12,313 nucleotides of DNA, from positions 1 to 12,313 of the forward strand of contig CAJUKT010000076.1 in assembly GCA_910587255.1 (NCBI GenBank). The letters are read 5' to 3'. The notes beneath the pieces are model-generated. The model saw only the letters and a program-made list of their open reading frames with translations, had not been told where the DNA came from and did no database searches. The stretch's first letter is position 1. Each line of letters begins with the position of its first letter. Origin of the DNA: an uncultured Oscillospiraceae bacterium. GTDB lineage: Bacteria > Bacillota > Clostridia > Oscillospirales > Oscillospiraceae. Below, one piece after another: positions 1 through 5,861 of the stretch. The position numbers and the translations under genes were made by a program.

Positions 1-1
1 C

Positions 2-331
2 GCCCAGCGGTATATCCAGGGCCGGTTCAACCTGTACGCCCACCTGTTCACGGAGCTGTCCCCGCCTGTACCCAACGACTGCAAGCGGATGTTCATGGTC
101 AACGGCCACCTTCTCCCCGGCTACACCCTTGCGCCCCCGGAACGGACAAAGGAGGAGGCCGTCAACGACCTGCTGGACTGTCTGGAGGACGGGGACGTTG
201 CGCCGCCCATGCCGGAGCCGGAGCAGCCACCCGCCCCGAAGCAGAAGGCCGCCGCCCCCTCCCCCGCGAAACCTGCCCGGCCAGCGGCCAAGAAAAAGAC
301 CGGCCCTAAAAAATCGGGGCCGGTTCGATAG
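2..331 (+). CDS. Conserved hypothetical protein, 5' end outside window (paralogue of next gene)
   Basis: The open frame enters from the left edge, so the true start is not visible. An internal ATG at 89 is unlikely to be the start, because homology with the next gene begins upstream of it. About 109 residues are visible. The first part (YIQGR...YAHLFTELSPPVP...VNGHLLPGYT) aligns with residues about 167-222 of the downstream protein. It then passes through an acidic stretch (LLDCLEDGDV) into a low-complexity Pro/Ala/Lys tail ending KKSGPVR. No enzyme motif is visible. The stop codon TAG (329-331) overlaps the AGGAGG ribosome site of the next gene, so the two are co-transcribed. I do not recognise the family. 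It resembles accessory proteins of unknown function encoded upstream of mobilisation genes in clostridial conjugative elements. Confidence 0.75.
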   Translation, partial: AQRYIQGRFNLYAHLFTELSPPVPNDCKRMFMVNGHLLPGYTLAPPERTKEEAVNDLLDCLEDGDVAPPMPEPEQPPAPKQKAAAPSPAKPARPAAKKKTGPKKSGPVR

Positions 332-342
332 GAGGCGCAGTC

Positions 343-1143
343 ATGGCATATACCCATCTTGACCCAGGCCAGGAGCTTGAAATTTCAGCCCATATCTACT
401 TTTCACCCTCGCAGACGGATATTTCCGAGCTGGTAAAACTGTCCCCGGAACAGCTAAAGGCACAGGAGACGGTCAGCGTTGAACAGGAAAAGGCCATCTT
501 TGAAAAATTTGGTGAAATAGAAAAGGAGTGGGCGAAACAGGCGATGCTGACCCTATCCCTGCGAAAAGCCCAGCAATATCTGAAAGTCCATCCAGCCCCT
601 CATACCTCGAACCAGTGGACGGAGGATCAGTACGGACGGCATGAAATGAGCAACATGGTCTACTGCTTTTCGTGGCGGGAATATGAGCGGACGGAATGGA
701 GCCGCGCAGAGCAGAAATCTATCCCCGTTGCCTGGGAGTTGTCCTGGAGCCTGCATTTCAACACCATCCCAAACCCGGACTACTCCGGCTCTGGATGGCA
801 GCTTGCCGGACAGGATCGGAAGGTTTTCAAAGACAGAGCAGCTATGGAAAAATATCTCCAGGGCCGTATCGCCGCCTACGCCCACCTGTTTACGGAGCTG
901 TCCCCGCCCGTTCCTGCGGACGCCCGACAGCGGTTTTGTGTCAATGGGGTGCTGCTGCCCGGCTATACCGTAGAGGCGCCCATACCGCCCCGCCCCGATG
1001 TGGATGAACTGCTATCTCTGCTGGAGGACGGGGACATGGACGCTTTGCCCCAGCCGGAGGAACCGGCCCCGCCCCCGGCACCCCCGCCCCGGGGACATAC
1101 CCCCAAAAAGATCCGGCCCCAAAGGTCCGGCCCAGTCCGATAG
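343..1143 (+). CDS. Conserved hypothetical protein of conjugative element (266 aa)
   Basis: The ATG at 343 follows AGGAGG at 331-336. The protein is cytoplasmic by appearance, with no signal peptide or membrane segment. Residues about 1-160 form a mixed charged and aromatic region, including SNMVYCFSWREYERTEW and VAWELSWSLHFNTIPNPDY. Residues about 165-222 repeat the segment shared with the upstream partial gene (AHLFTELSPPVP, VNGVLLPGYT). The end is an acidic patch (LLSLLEDGDMDAL) followed by a Pro-rich basic tail ending QRSGPVR. This 5' two-thirds is more AT-rich than its 3' end, which suggests a mosaic origin. The function is unknown and I assign none. Its place just ahead of the mobilisation region suggests an accessory role in the element. 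Confidence 0.85.
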   Translation: MAYTHLDPGQELEISAHIYFSPSQTDISELVKLSPEQLKAQETVSVEQEKAIFEKFGEIEKEWAKQAMLTLSLRKAQQYLKVHPAPHTSNQWTEDQYGRHEMSNMVYCFSWREYERTEWSRAEQKSIPVAWELSWSLHFNTIPNPDYSGSGWQLAGQDRKVFKDRAAMEKYLQGRIAAYAHLFTELSPPVPADARQRFCVNGVLLPGYTVEAPIPPRPDVDELLSLLEDGDMDALPQPEEPAPPPAPPPRGHTPKKIRPQRSGPVR

Positions 1144-1156
1144 GGGGCGTGTTACT

Positions 1157-1735
1157 ATGAAAAAGAAACGGTTTCACTATTCTATCAGCGGCTACCGCTG
1201 GGCCCCGGAAAGTTTTCGTGCTGCGAAAGGTCTTGCCGGACGGCCTGCCCAAAATATCCCCCTGACAGATAAGCAGCGGCATGAAGTAGGTCTGCTGTCT
1301 TTGACAAAAGGCCCCAATGTGGCAATCGGCTATGTCAAGCACATCGAACGGGCGCGGGAGCGCCAGCGCAGGAAAATGATAACTTACGGTTTTCTTTCAA
1401 AGGAAGTATCAGGACGTTTTGTGTACTGTCCACAGCTTTCTTTCCGCGCCGACGCCCCCATTAGTGAACGTCTCCGTGTGTTCAAAAAAATTCGTGACAT
1501 CCTGGAGGACACTGATGGGCGTGTGGTCGTCTCTACCGAGTGTGAGCTGGACGGCCAATACCGCCCCACCAATGTCAAAGAAAACGCCATCACAGCGGAT
1601 TTCAGCCGTCCCTTGACTATTCCAATGGGCCATCAGATCATCCGAGACTTTCCAGAGCAACCGTACCGCCCCCGCCCAAAAGCCCCGAAAAAGGCCAGGC
1701 CCTATAAGCGCCGGAACACGGCCCCGACACGGTAG
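1157..1735 (+). CDS. Small basic hypothetical protein (192 aa)
   Basis: The frame is open further upstream, from 998, but that part overlaps the previous gene. The ATG at 1157 lies 13 nt after the previous stop, behind a GGGGGCG ribosome-site-like sequence, and begins a natural MKKKRFHYSISGYRWAP terminus. The protein is rich in Arg and Lys (IERARERQRRKM) and ends in a strongly basic Pro-rich tail (RPRPKAPKKARPYKRRNTAPTR region), like the tails of the two preceding proteins. No catalytic motif, signal peptide or transmembrane segment is seen. The high charge makes nucleic-acid binding conceivable, but that is only inference. It is the last gene before the inverted-repeat region at 1736-1880, with the first hairpin starting directly after its stop codon. 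Confidence 0.75.
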   Translation: MKKKRFHYSISGYRWAPESFRAAKGLAGRPAQNIPLTDKQRHEVGLLSLTKGPNVAIGYVKHIERARERQRRKMITYGFLSKEVSGRFVYCPQLSFRADAPISERLRVFKKIRDILEDTDGRVVVSTECELDGQYRPTNVKENAITADFSRPLTIPMGHQIIRDFPEQPYRPRPKAPKKARPYKRRNTAPTR

Positions 1736-1760
1736 ACAGCGGCGCCGCTGGCGCCGCTGT
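1736..1760 (+). repeat. Perfect 11-bp inverted repeat (hairpin) after the stop codon
   Basis: The arms ACAGCGGCGCC and GGCGCCGCTGT are separated by GCT and start immediately after the TAG of the preceding gene. No T-run follows, so it is not a standard intrinsic terminator. It may instead stabilise the upstream mRNA end or form part of oriT. Confidence 0.8.
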
Positions 1761-1765
1761 CCCAG

Positions 1766-1799
1766 CAAGTACGGAATTTTGACATCAAAATTCCACTTG
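1766..1799 (+). repeat. Extended inverted repeat (10 bp perfect core plus 5 bp flank)
   Basis: The core is GGAATTTTGA-CA-TCAAAATTCC. Outside it CAAGT (1766-1770) pairs with ACTTG (1795-1799), leaving a 2-nt bulge. Such an AT-rich palindrome is suited to recognition by a relaxosome protein. This role is inferred from its position. Confidence 0.75.
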
Positions 1800-1818
1800 T
1801 TAGGGGCACAGCCCCTAA
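1800..1818 (+). repeat. Perfect 8-bp inverted repeat TTAGGGGC/GCCCCTAA
   Basis: An 8-bp stem with the 3-nt loop ACA abuts the previous repeat and is followed by a run of C residues. Short GC-rich hairpins like this often sit next to the nick site in relaxase origins, so this is a candidate relaxase-proximal hairpin. Confidence 0.75.
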
Positions 1819-1833
1819 TACCCCCCCGCCCGG

Positions 1834-1860
1834 AAATGCGTCTCAAGTTGAGACGCATTT
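1834..1860 (+). repeat. 27-nt palindromic hairpin, copy 1 of 4
   Basis: The stem is AAATGCGTCTC paired with GAGACGCATTT, with loop AAGTT. The loop ends can extend the symmetry to 13 bp around one central base. This copy alone is followed by extra T residues (six in a row), so it could act as an intrinsic terminator or attenuator. It is preceded by CCCGG and followed by CGAC like the other copies. It ends 15 nt before the mobC ribosome site. Confidence 0.9.
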
Positions 1861-1891
1861 TTTCGACGAATTTTGAAAGGAAGTGCTGCCT

Positions 1892-2200
1892 ATGGCAAAA
1901 CCCTATAAGACCGTCACCCTGCGGCTGAACGCCAGCCAGTACGCCCACCTGCACCGGCAGGCGGAGGCATCCGGCCTGAAAATAGAGCCGCTGCTCCGTC
2001 AGCTCATTATGGGCGTGAACCTCCGGCCCCGGCCCCCCGACACCTACGCCGCCCTGCTGCGGGAGCTGAACGCCATCGGGACGAATATCAACCAAATCGC
2101 CCACAACACCAACGCCCGGAAGGAGGCGGGCCAGACCGATATTGACGAGGCGGTGAAGCTGGTGCGGCAGGCATACCGGCTGATAAAGGAGGCCCTGTAA
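1892..2200 (+). CDS. mobC: MobC-like relaxosome accessory protein
   Basis: This 102-residue protein is likely a DNA-binding accessory factor that helps the relaxase recognise or open oriT. The N-terminus (KTVTLRLNASQYAHLHRQAEASGL) has the pattern of a ribbon-helix-helix fold. The C-terminal half carries the LRELNAIGTNINQIAHNTN stretch typical of the MobC family (PF05713). I chose the ATG at 1892 because AAAGGAAG at 1876-1883 is properly spaced; an in-frame GTG at 1883 lies inside that ribosome site. The stop TAA overlaps the relaxase ATG by one base (TAATG), giving tight translational coupling. Neighbouring inverted repeats upstream are its probable binding region. Confidence 0.88.
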   Translation: MAKPYKTVTLRLNASQYAHLHRQAEASGLKIEPLLRQLIMGVNLRPRPPDTYAALLRELNAIGTNINQIAHNTNARKEAGQTDIDEAVKLVRQAYRLIKEAL

Positions 2201-3609
2201 TGGCCTATGACAAGATCATCACCATCCGCTCCCGTCTGGATCATTGTGTGGATTATGTGCTGAACCATGAAAAAACCGATATGGCCGCTGTACTGGATTA
2301 CATTGGCCGGGCAGACAAGAACGCCCTGCCGGACGGCCGCTCCGTTTTGGAGACGGCCATCAACTGTGATCTGGAAAGCGCCTATCAGGATATGCAGGAG
2401 ACCAAGCGCCGCTGGGGGAAGCCCGGCGGCGTTTTGGGTTATCACCTGATCCACGCCTTTGCCCCCGGAGAAGTGACCCCGGAACAGGCCCATGAGATCG
2501 GCGTGGAGTTCGCGGCCCGGCTGCTGGGGGACCGCTACGAGGCGGTCGTCTCCACCCATTTAGACCGTGACCATCTGCATTGTCACATCCTGTTCAACTC
2601 CGTATCCTTTGTGGACGGGGCGAAATACAAAAATACTTTCAAGGATTATTTTGGGGATATTCGCGGCATTTCCAACGAGGTCAGCCGCGCCCACGGCCTG
2701 TCCGTGATCGAACCGGGCGAGGGCGGCAGGCACTACGCGGAATGGAACGCGGAGGCCCAGGGCAGACCCACCCTCCAGGCCCTTGTCCGGCGGGACATTG
2801 ACGCGGTGGCTGCCAGCGCCTACACCATGAAAGCCTTCTGGCGGCAGTTGGAGGAGCTGGGCTATACCGTCAAGCGGGGCCCCAATATCAAGCACACCGC
2901 CGTCAGGCCCCCCGGCGGCCAGCGGTTTTTCCGGCTGGACGGCCTGGGGGATAGCTATACGGAAGCGGACATTCAGGCCCGGCTGTCGGCTGTTCGCTCT
3001 GGCGAGACCCCGCCGCCCGTTCCCCCCGGCCCGTCCTTCTGCCCCGCCATCCAACCGCTGACACCGGGGCGGCGATACCGGCCAAGGGGCGGCATACCTG
3101 GCAGGCCCCGGAAGCTGAAAGGCTTTCGCGCCCTCTACTTCAAATATCTGTATCTGCTGGGGGCCATCCCGAAACGGCGTCCCAAGCGCCGGTTTGTCTC
3201 CCGGACGGAGATCATCAAATTTGACCGATACCAGGAACAATTTCAATATCTGATGAAAAACCGTATTGAGACGGCGGGCCAGCTCTCCATGCAGTATGAC
3301 GCCCTGCAAGCGCAGATCGACGCCCTGACGGACCAGCGGCGGGAGCTGTATAAGATACGCCGCGCCGGTCATGGCGGCGAGGCTGTGACGGATGAGATCA
3401 CAGGCCTGACCGCCAGGGTGCGGGAGCTGCGCCGGGAGTTGAAATTGTGCGCCCGCATTGAGAAAGACATACCCACAGTAAAGGAGGCGGTGCAGGCCGA
3501 CACCAGCGAGACAAGGAGCGTGATCCATGAAAAAACTGATAAAAGCAGACCTCAGCGGCATTTTGAGACTGGCCGGGGCTTATCAGGCGATAGAGGCCCT
3601 GAACGTTGA
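2200..3609 (+). CDS. MobA/VirD2-like relaxase (HUH mobilisation nuclease)
   Basis: The relaxase nicks one strand at oriT, stays covalently bound to the 5' end and pilots it into the recipient. The 469-residue length fits the family (PF03432). Tyr19 in HCVDYVLNHEKT is the likely nucleophile. The three-histidine metal site is seen as STHLDRDHLHCHILFNSV, with His120, His127 and His129. Residues about 190-250 continue the nuclease domain. A Pro-rich linker (about 268-305) and a basic, coiled-coil-like C-terminal part (about 340-430) follow. The start is supported by AAAGGAGG at 2185-2192. The last 83 nt overlap the next gene, and codon choice there is poor for this frame, so the C-terminal 27 residues are little constrained. 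Confidence 0.93.
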   Translation: MAYDKIITIRSRLDHCVDYVLNHEKTDMAAVLDYIGRADKNALPDGRSVLETAINCDLESAYQDMQETKRRWGKPGGVLGYHLIHAFAPGEVTPEQAHEIGVEFAARLLGDRYEAVVSTHLDRDHLHCHILFNSVSFVDGAKYKNTFKDYFGDIRGISNEVSRAHGLSVIEPGEGGRHYAEWNAEAQGRPTLQALVRRDIDAVAASAYTMKAFWRQLEELGYTVKRGPNIKHTAVRPPGGQRFFRLDGLGDSYTEADIQARLSAVRSGETPPPVPPGPSFCPAIQPLTPGRRYRPRGGIPGRPRKLKGFRALYFKYLYLLGAIPKRRPKRRFVSRTEIIKFDRYQEQFQYLMKNRIETAGQLSMQYDALQAQIDALTDQRRELYKIRRAGHGGEAVTDEITGLTARVRELRRELKLCARIEKDIPTVKEAVQADTSETRSVIHEKTDKSRPQRHFETGRGLSGDRGPER

Positions 3610-4009
3610 ACGGGAGGTTGCCGAGTTGCAGCGGTTCCGGCACACCGACTATTTGTTTCTGACCTGGAACGGGCGCTGCCGCCTGTCCACCCTGCCCGCC
3701 GTCTATGAGCCGGACACCCCGGACAATCTGGACTGGCTGGCCTGCCGGGGCGTCACGCCGTGGCCGGTAGTCGCCCTGTATCTCCATGCGGATAAAGCGG
3801 TGGAGGGGCTGCCGTGGGGCAGCGTCACCCTGCTGGACCATCAGACCGCCGTGGAGGACGTGCGTATCTTCTCCGCCCTGCCGGAGAGCCAGCGGGAGCG
3901 GCATATCCGCCTGATTATCAAACGGTATCAGCGGCGCGTGACCTACTGCTCCATGCTGGAGGCTGTCCAATACCTGAAAACGGGAGGGGGTGAAAGTCAA
4001 TGGATGTAA
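3527..4009 (+). CDS. Hypothetical mobilisation-operon protein (160 aa)
   Basis: The ATG at 3527 follows AAGGAG at 3513-3518 with 8-nt spacing, inside the 3' end of the relaxase gene. The protein starts MKKLIKADLSGILRLAGAY and has an aromatic-rich middle (TDYLFLTWNGRCRLSTLP, WPVVALYLHAD). A basic helical region ends it (ERHIRLIIKRYQRRVTYCSMLEAVQYL). It has no signal peptide and no motif I recognise. The large overlap with the relaxase and the 10-nt overlap with the PcfB-like gene indicate translational coupling, so it is probably made in step with transfer proteins. Its role is unknown. It may belong to the relaxosome or help conjugation, but this rests on context only. Confidence 0.8.
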   Translation: MKKLIKADLSGILRLAGAYQAIEALNVEREVAELQRFRHTDYLFLTWNGRCRLSTLPAVYEPDTPDNLDWLACRGVTPWPVVALYLHADKAVEGLPWGSVTLLDHQTAVEDVRIFSALPESQRERHIRLIIKRYQRRVTYCSMLEAVQYLKTGGGESQWM

Positions 4010-4632
4010 GCGGTGATGTGGCCGACCTGATGGTAAAAGAGAGCATCCAGCTCACCGAGGCCAGTATCAAGCTGCTGGCGGCGGGGAGCAAAAATCTGGC
4101 GGCGCTGCTGTGGGCGCTGGCGAAGGACAACAAGAAGCTGGTAGGCAAGACCGGCATGGCCCGCCTGCTCCGGGAGAGCAAGGAACTGAAGGTATTCCAT
4201 ATCAAGGAGAGCGACCTTGCGGAGTTCCGCGCCTTTGCCAAGAAAAACGTCCTCTTTTCCGTGGTAAAGGACAAGCGGAGGACAGACGGCATGGTGGACC
4301 TTGTAACCAACGTGGATTTCGTGTCCCAGGTCAACCTGTTCATGGAGCGGCGAGGCTATGGCGCACCGGCCAGGGAGGACGCCGAGCCAAAAAAAGCCGT
4401 CCCCCGCGCTCAACCCGGCAGCTCCTCACCACAGCGCGGGAGTGGCTCGACGCCATCGCAGAGCGAGAGGAGGACGACGACGAGGACTACTGACGCCCCA
4501 ACCGCCAAGATCGGGGACATCCCCACCGTCAAGGGACGGCTGGCCGCCCTGCGCGCCGCATCCGAGGGCATGAAGGAGCCGGGGAAGGCCCCCCAGCGCC
4601 AGCCCACCAAGCACCCACCCAAAACACGATGA
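4000..4632 (+). CDS. PcfB-like conjugation protein (DUF3801 family)
   Basis: PcfB-type proteins are thought to act at the relaxosome/coupling-protein interface during conjugation. Residues about 1-125 carry the recognisable domain: two N-terminal helices (VKESIQLTEASIKLLAAGSKNLAALLWALAKDN), then KTGMARLLRESKELKVFHIKESDLAEFRAFAKKNVLFSVVKD and a C-terminal NVDFVSQVNLFMERRGYG. The rest, to residue 210, is low-complexity, Ser/Pro/Lys-rich and probably disordered. The start ATG at 4000 sits behind GGGAGGGGGTG and overlaps the previous stop region. An A7 run at 4389-4395 (codons 130-132) allows a -1 slip into a second open frame ending at 4493 with an acidic tail (see findings). Confidence is good for the N-terminal domain and lower for the exact C-terminus. 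Confidence 0.8.
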   Translation: MDVSGDVADLMVKESIQLTEASIKLLAAGSKNLAALLWALAKDNKKLVGKTGMARLLRESKELKVFHIKESDLAEFRAFAKKNVLFSVVKDKRRTDGMVDLVTNVDFVSQVNLFMERRGYGAPAREDAEPKKAVPRAQPGSSSPQRGSGSTPSQSERRTTTRTTDAPTAKIGDIPTVKGRLAALRAASEGMKEPGKAPQRQPTKHPPKTR

Positions 4633-4652
4633 AAAAATGGAGGTAACTTTTT

Positions 4653-5525
4653 ATGGCAAATCTGGAACAGATCGTGACCCAAAAGGCGGAAAAGGACACC
4701 CGCTGGAGGGAACAGCAGCAGGCAGAACGGGAAAACACCGTCGCCATGCAGGACGCGGGCATCGAGCAGATCACCAGCAGCCCGGAGGCATACGCCCGCT
4801 ACCTGGATATGCAGGGGGACAACCCGACGTACAGCGTGGGCAATATCGCCCTGGTCATGCTGGCGCTGCCCCAGGCCACTGTGTTCGGCACCCGTGACCG
4901 CTGGCGGGCCCTGAACCGCTCCGTCATGGGCGAGGAAATGAACAACAGCGTGAAGATTTTTGCCAAGGGCCCCATGGGGCGGGGGTACACGCTGACCGAC
5001 GCCTACGATGTGACGCAGACCCAGGGCCGGGATCTGAAACGCCCTGTTCTGAAAGAGGGCAGCAAGGGCATGGAGACCGCGCTGACTACGGTGCTCAACT
5101 ATGCCGTGGCCCCCGTGGTCATTGACAAGGAGCTGCCCGTCCCCGCCTACTATGACCCCGGCAATATGGAGCTGGCCATCAACCCCGATTTTCCCGACCA
5201 TGAGGCGTTCGCCGCCATCATCGCGGAAGTGGCGCAGACCCGTTTCCACGCCAAGGGCGCGGTTCCCGGCTACAACAGGGCCGAGTGCGAGCTGGACGCC
5301 CAGAGCGTGTCCTACATCCTCTGCCGCAGGTTCGGCGTCGAGCGGCCCATGCCGGAGTTGGAAAACCTGTCGGAGCTGTATGACGGCTGGGAGACCGAGG
5401 ACCGCAGATACGCCCTGGACAAAATTCAGGATATGAGCAAGAAAATGGGCCGCTCCATCGACAAGAATTTGGAAGCGGACAAGCAGAGAAGCAGGACGCC
5501 GCCGCCCCGCCGTCCCGTGAGGTAA
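4653..5525 (+). CDS. ArdC-like protein with degenerate zincin domain
   Basis: This 290-residue protein starts at ATG 4653 behind GGAGGT (4639-4644). Residues about 40-110 resemble the N-terminal ssDNA-binding domain of ArdC-type proteins (PTYSVGNIALVMLALPQATVFGTRDRWRAL..., then VKIFAKGP). ArdC proteins enter the recipient with transferred DNA and protect it. Residues about 180-230 align with the zincin-like peptidase half (AIIAEVAQTRFHAKG ... ELDAQSVSYILCRRFGVE), but the HExxH position reads AEVAQ: both metal-binding histidines are lost (Ala191, Gln195) although Glu192 stays. It is therefore probably not a working protease. The C-terminus is a basic Pro/Arg tail. It is the last gene of the mobilisation operon and is followed at once by a terminator. 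Confidence 0.7.
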   Translation: MANLEQIVTQKAEKDTRWREQQQAERENTVAMQDAGIEQITSSPEAYARYLDMQGDNPTYSVGNIALVMLALPQATVFGTRDRWRALNRSVMGEEMNNSVKIFAKGPMGRGYTLTDAYDVTQTQGRDLKRPVLKEGSKGMETALTTVLNYAVAPVVIDKELPVPAYYDPGNMELAINPDFPDHEAFAAIIAEVAQTRFHAKGAVPGYNRAECELDAQSVSYILCRRFGVERPMPELENLSELYDGWETEDRRYALDKIQDMSKKMGRSIDKNLEADKQRSRTPPPRRPVR

Positions 5526-5526
5526 A

Positions 5527-5547
5527 GCCCCCAACGGGGGTGTTTTT
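5527..5547 (+). terminator. Intrinsic terminator after the mobilisation operon
   Basis: The stem CCCCC (5528-5532), loop AAC and GGGGG (5536-5540) are followed by TGTTTTT. It lies two bases after the ArdC-like stop codon. The right arm and T-run are also the left arm of a much longer inverted repeat, so this RNA can fold in two mutually exclusive ways. Confidence 0.75.
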
Positions 5548-5697
5548 CCCCTTCGAGAGAGTAATCCGCCGCCCGTCCCCAGTCAAGGCCGGACGATTGC
5601 TGGCGCAATCGCCCGCGAGCCGGCCAGTCTGCGGACTGGCCGGGCCTTGACAGGGGCCGTTCGCCGGATTTTTTTGTCACCAAGGGGAAAACACCCC
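5537..5697 (+). other. Large nested inverted-repeat element (three-way-junction-like)
   Basis: Outer arms GGGGTGTTTTTCCCCTT (5537-5553) and AAGGGGAAAACACCCC (5682-5697) are complementary except for one bulged T. Moving inwards, AATCCG pairs with CGGATT, CCCC (5577-5580) with GGGG (5653-5656), and GTCAAGGC (5582-5589) with GCCTTGAC (5644-5651). Inside these are two hairpins: CGATTGC/GCAATCG (5594-5611) and the 10-bp CCGGCCAGTC/GACTGGCCGG (5620-5643). No gene fits here. It could be a structured RNA, a single-strand initiation site for lagging-strand synthesis, or a second transfer-related site. The pairing is seen directly; the function is unknown. Confidence 0.65.
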
Positions 5698-5721
5698 AAA
5701 AGCCGCTTGTCAGCGGCTTTT
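5698..5721 (+). terminator. Terminator-like hairpin (10-bp stem)
   Basis: AAAAGCCGCT, loop TGTC and AGCGGCTTTT form a perfect 10-bp stem whose A and T ends make it usable in both directions. It abuts the right arm of the nested element. The four terminal T residues make it a modest intrinsic terminator. Confidence 0.65.
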
Positions 5722-5739
5722 GCTATCCTGGGAGGCTGG

Positions 5740-5809
5740 CGGGTCTGACGGGAGCGCCAGCAGCCCTTCAAGCGCCCCGCCGCAAGCCGTCGGCGGGGCG
5801 GCAGACCCG
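5740..5809 (+). other. Second nested inverted-repeat structure upstream of the methyltransferase
   Basis: A closing stem CGGGTCTG (5740-5747) pairs with CAGACCCG (5802-5809). Inside lies a perfect 10-bp hairpin CGCCCCGCCG/CGGCGGGGCG (5773-5782 and 5791-5800) with an 8-nt loop. It lies directly before repeat copy 2, in the probable 5' leader of the methyltransferase gene. A leader RNA or a protein-binding DNA site is possible. Confidence 0.55.
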
Positions 5810-5810
5810 G

Positions 5811-5837
5811 AAATGTGTCTCAATTTGAGACGCATTT
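5811..5837 (+). repeat. 27-nt palindromic hairpin, copy 2 of 4
   Basis: This has the same stem as copy 1 except that one C in the left arm is T (AAATGTGTCTC), which gives a G-U pair in the + strand RNA. The loop is AATTT. The flanks CCCGG and CGACA match the other copies. It ends 11 nt before the AAAGGAGG ribosome site of the methyltransferase. Confidence 0.9.
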
Positions 5838-5861
5838 CGACAACACGGAAAGGAGGCGGCC

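Larger units (their letters stand above)
1736..1880 (+). other. oriT: Candidate origin of transfer (oriT): cluster of inverted repeats upstream of mobC
   Basis: This non-coding stretch holds four successive perfect inverted repeats. The first is an 11-bp stem ACAGCGGCGCC with a 3-nt loop (1736-1760). The second is a 10-bp stem GGAATTTTGA with a 2-nt centre (1773-1794), extended by CAAGT/ACTTG on the flanks. The third is an 8-bp stem TTAGGGGC with loop ACA (1800-1818), followed by a C-rich run. The fourth is the 27-nt palindrome at 1834-1860. In many mobilisable elements oriT lies just upstream of the relaxosome genes and consists of inverted repeats next to a nick site. Here mobC and the relaxase follow directly. 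The nick position cannot be assigned from sequence alone. Confidence 0.5.

Noticed and set aside
299..324. 8-bp inverted repeat ACCGGCCC/GGGCCGGT at the end of the first gene
   Set aside because: It lies within coding sequence with biased Gly/Pro/Lys codons and has no T-run. The paralogous gene end does not preserve it, so it is probably chance.
4410..5534. Long minus-strand open frame over the PcfB-like and ArdC-like genes
   Set aside because: It is an antisense shadow of two good genes and crosses their boundary without regard to it; no credible ribosome site or domain.
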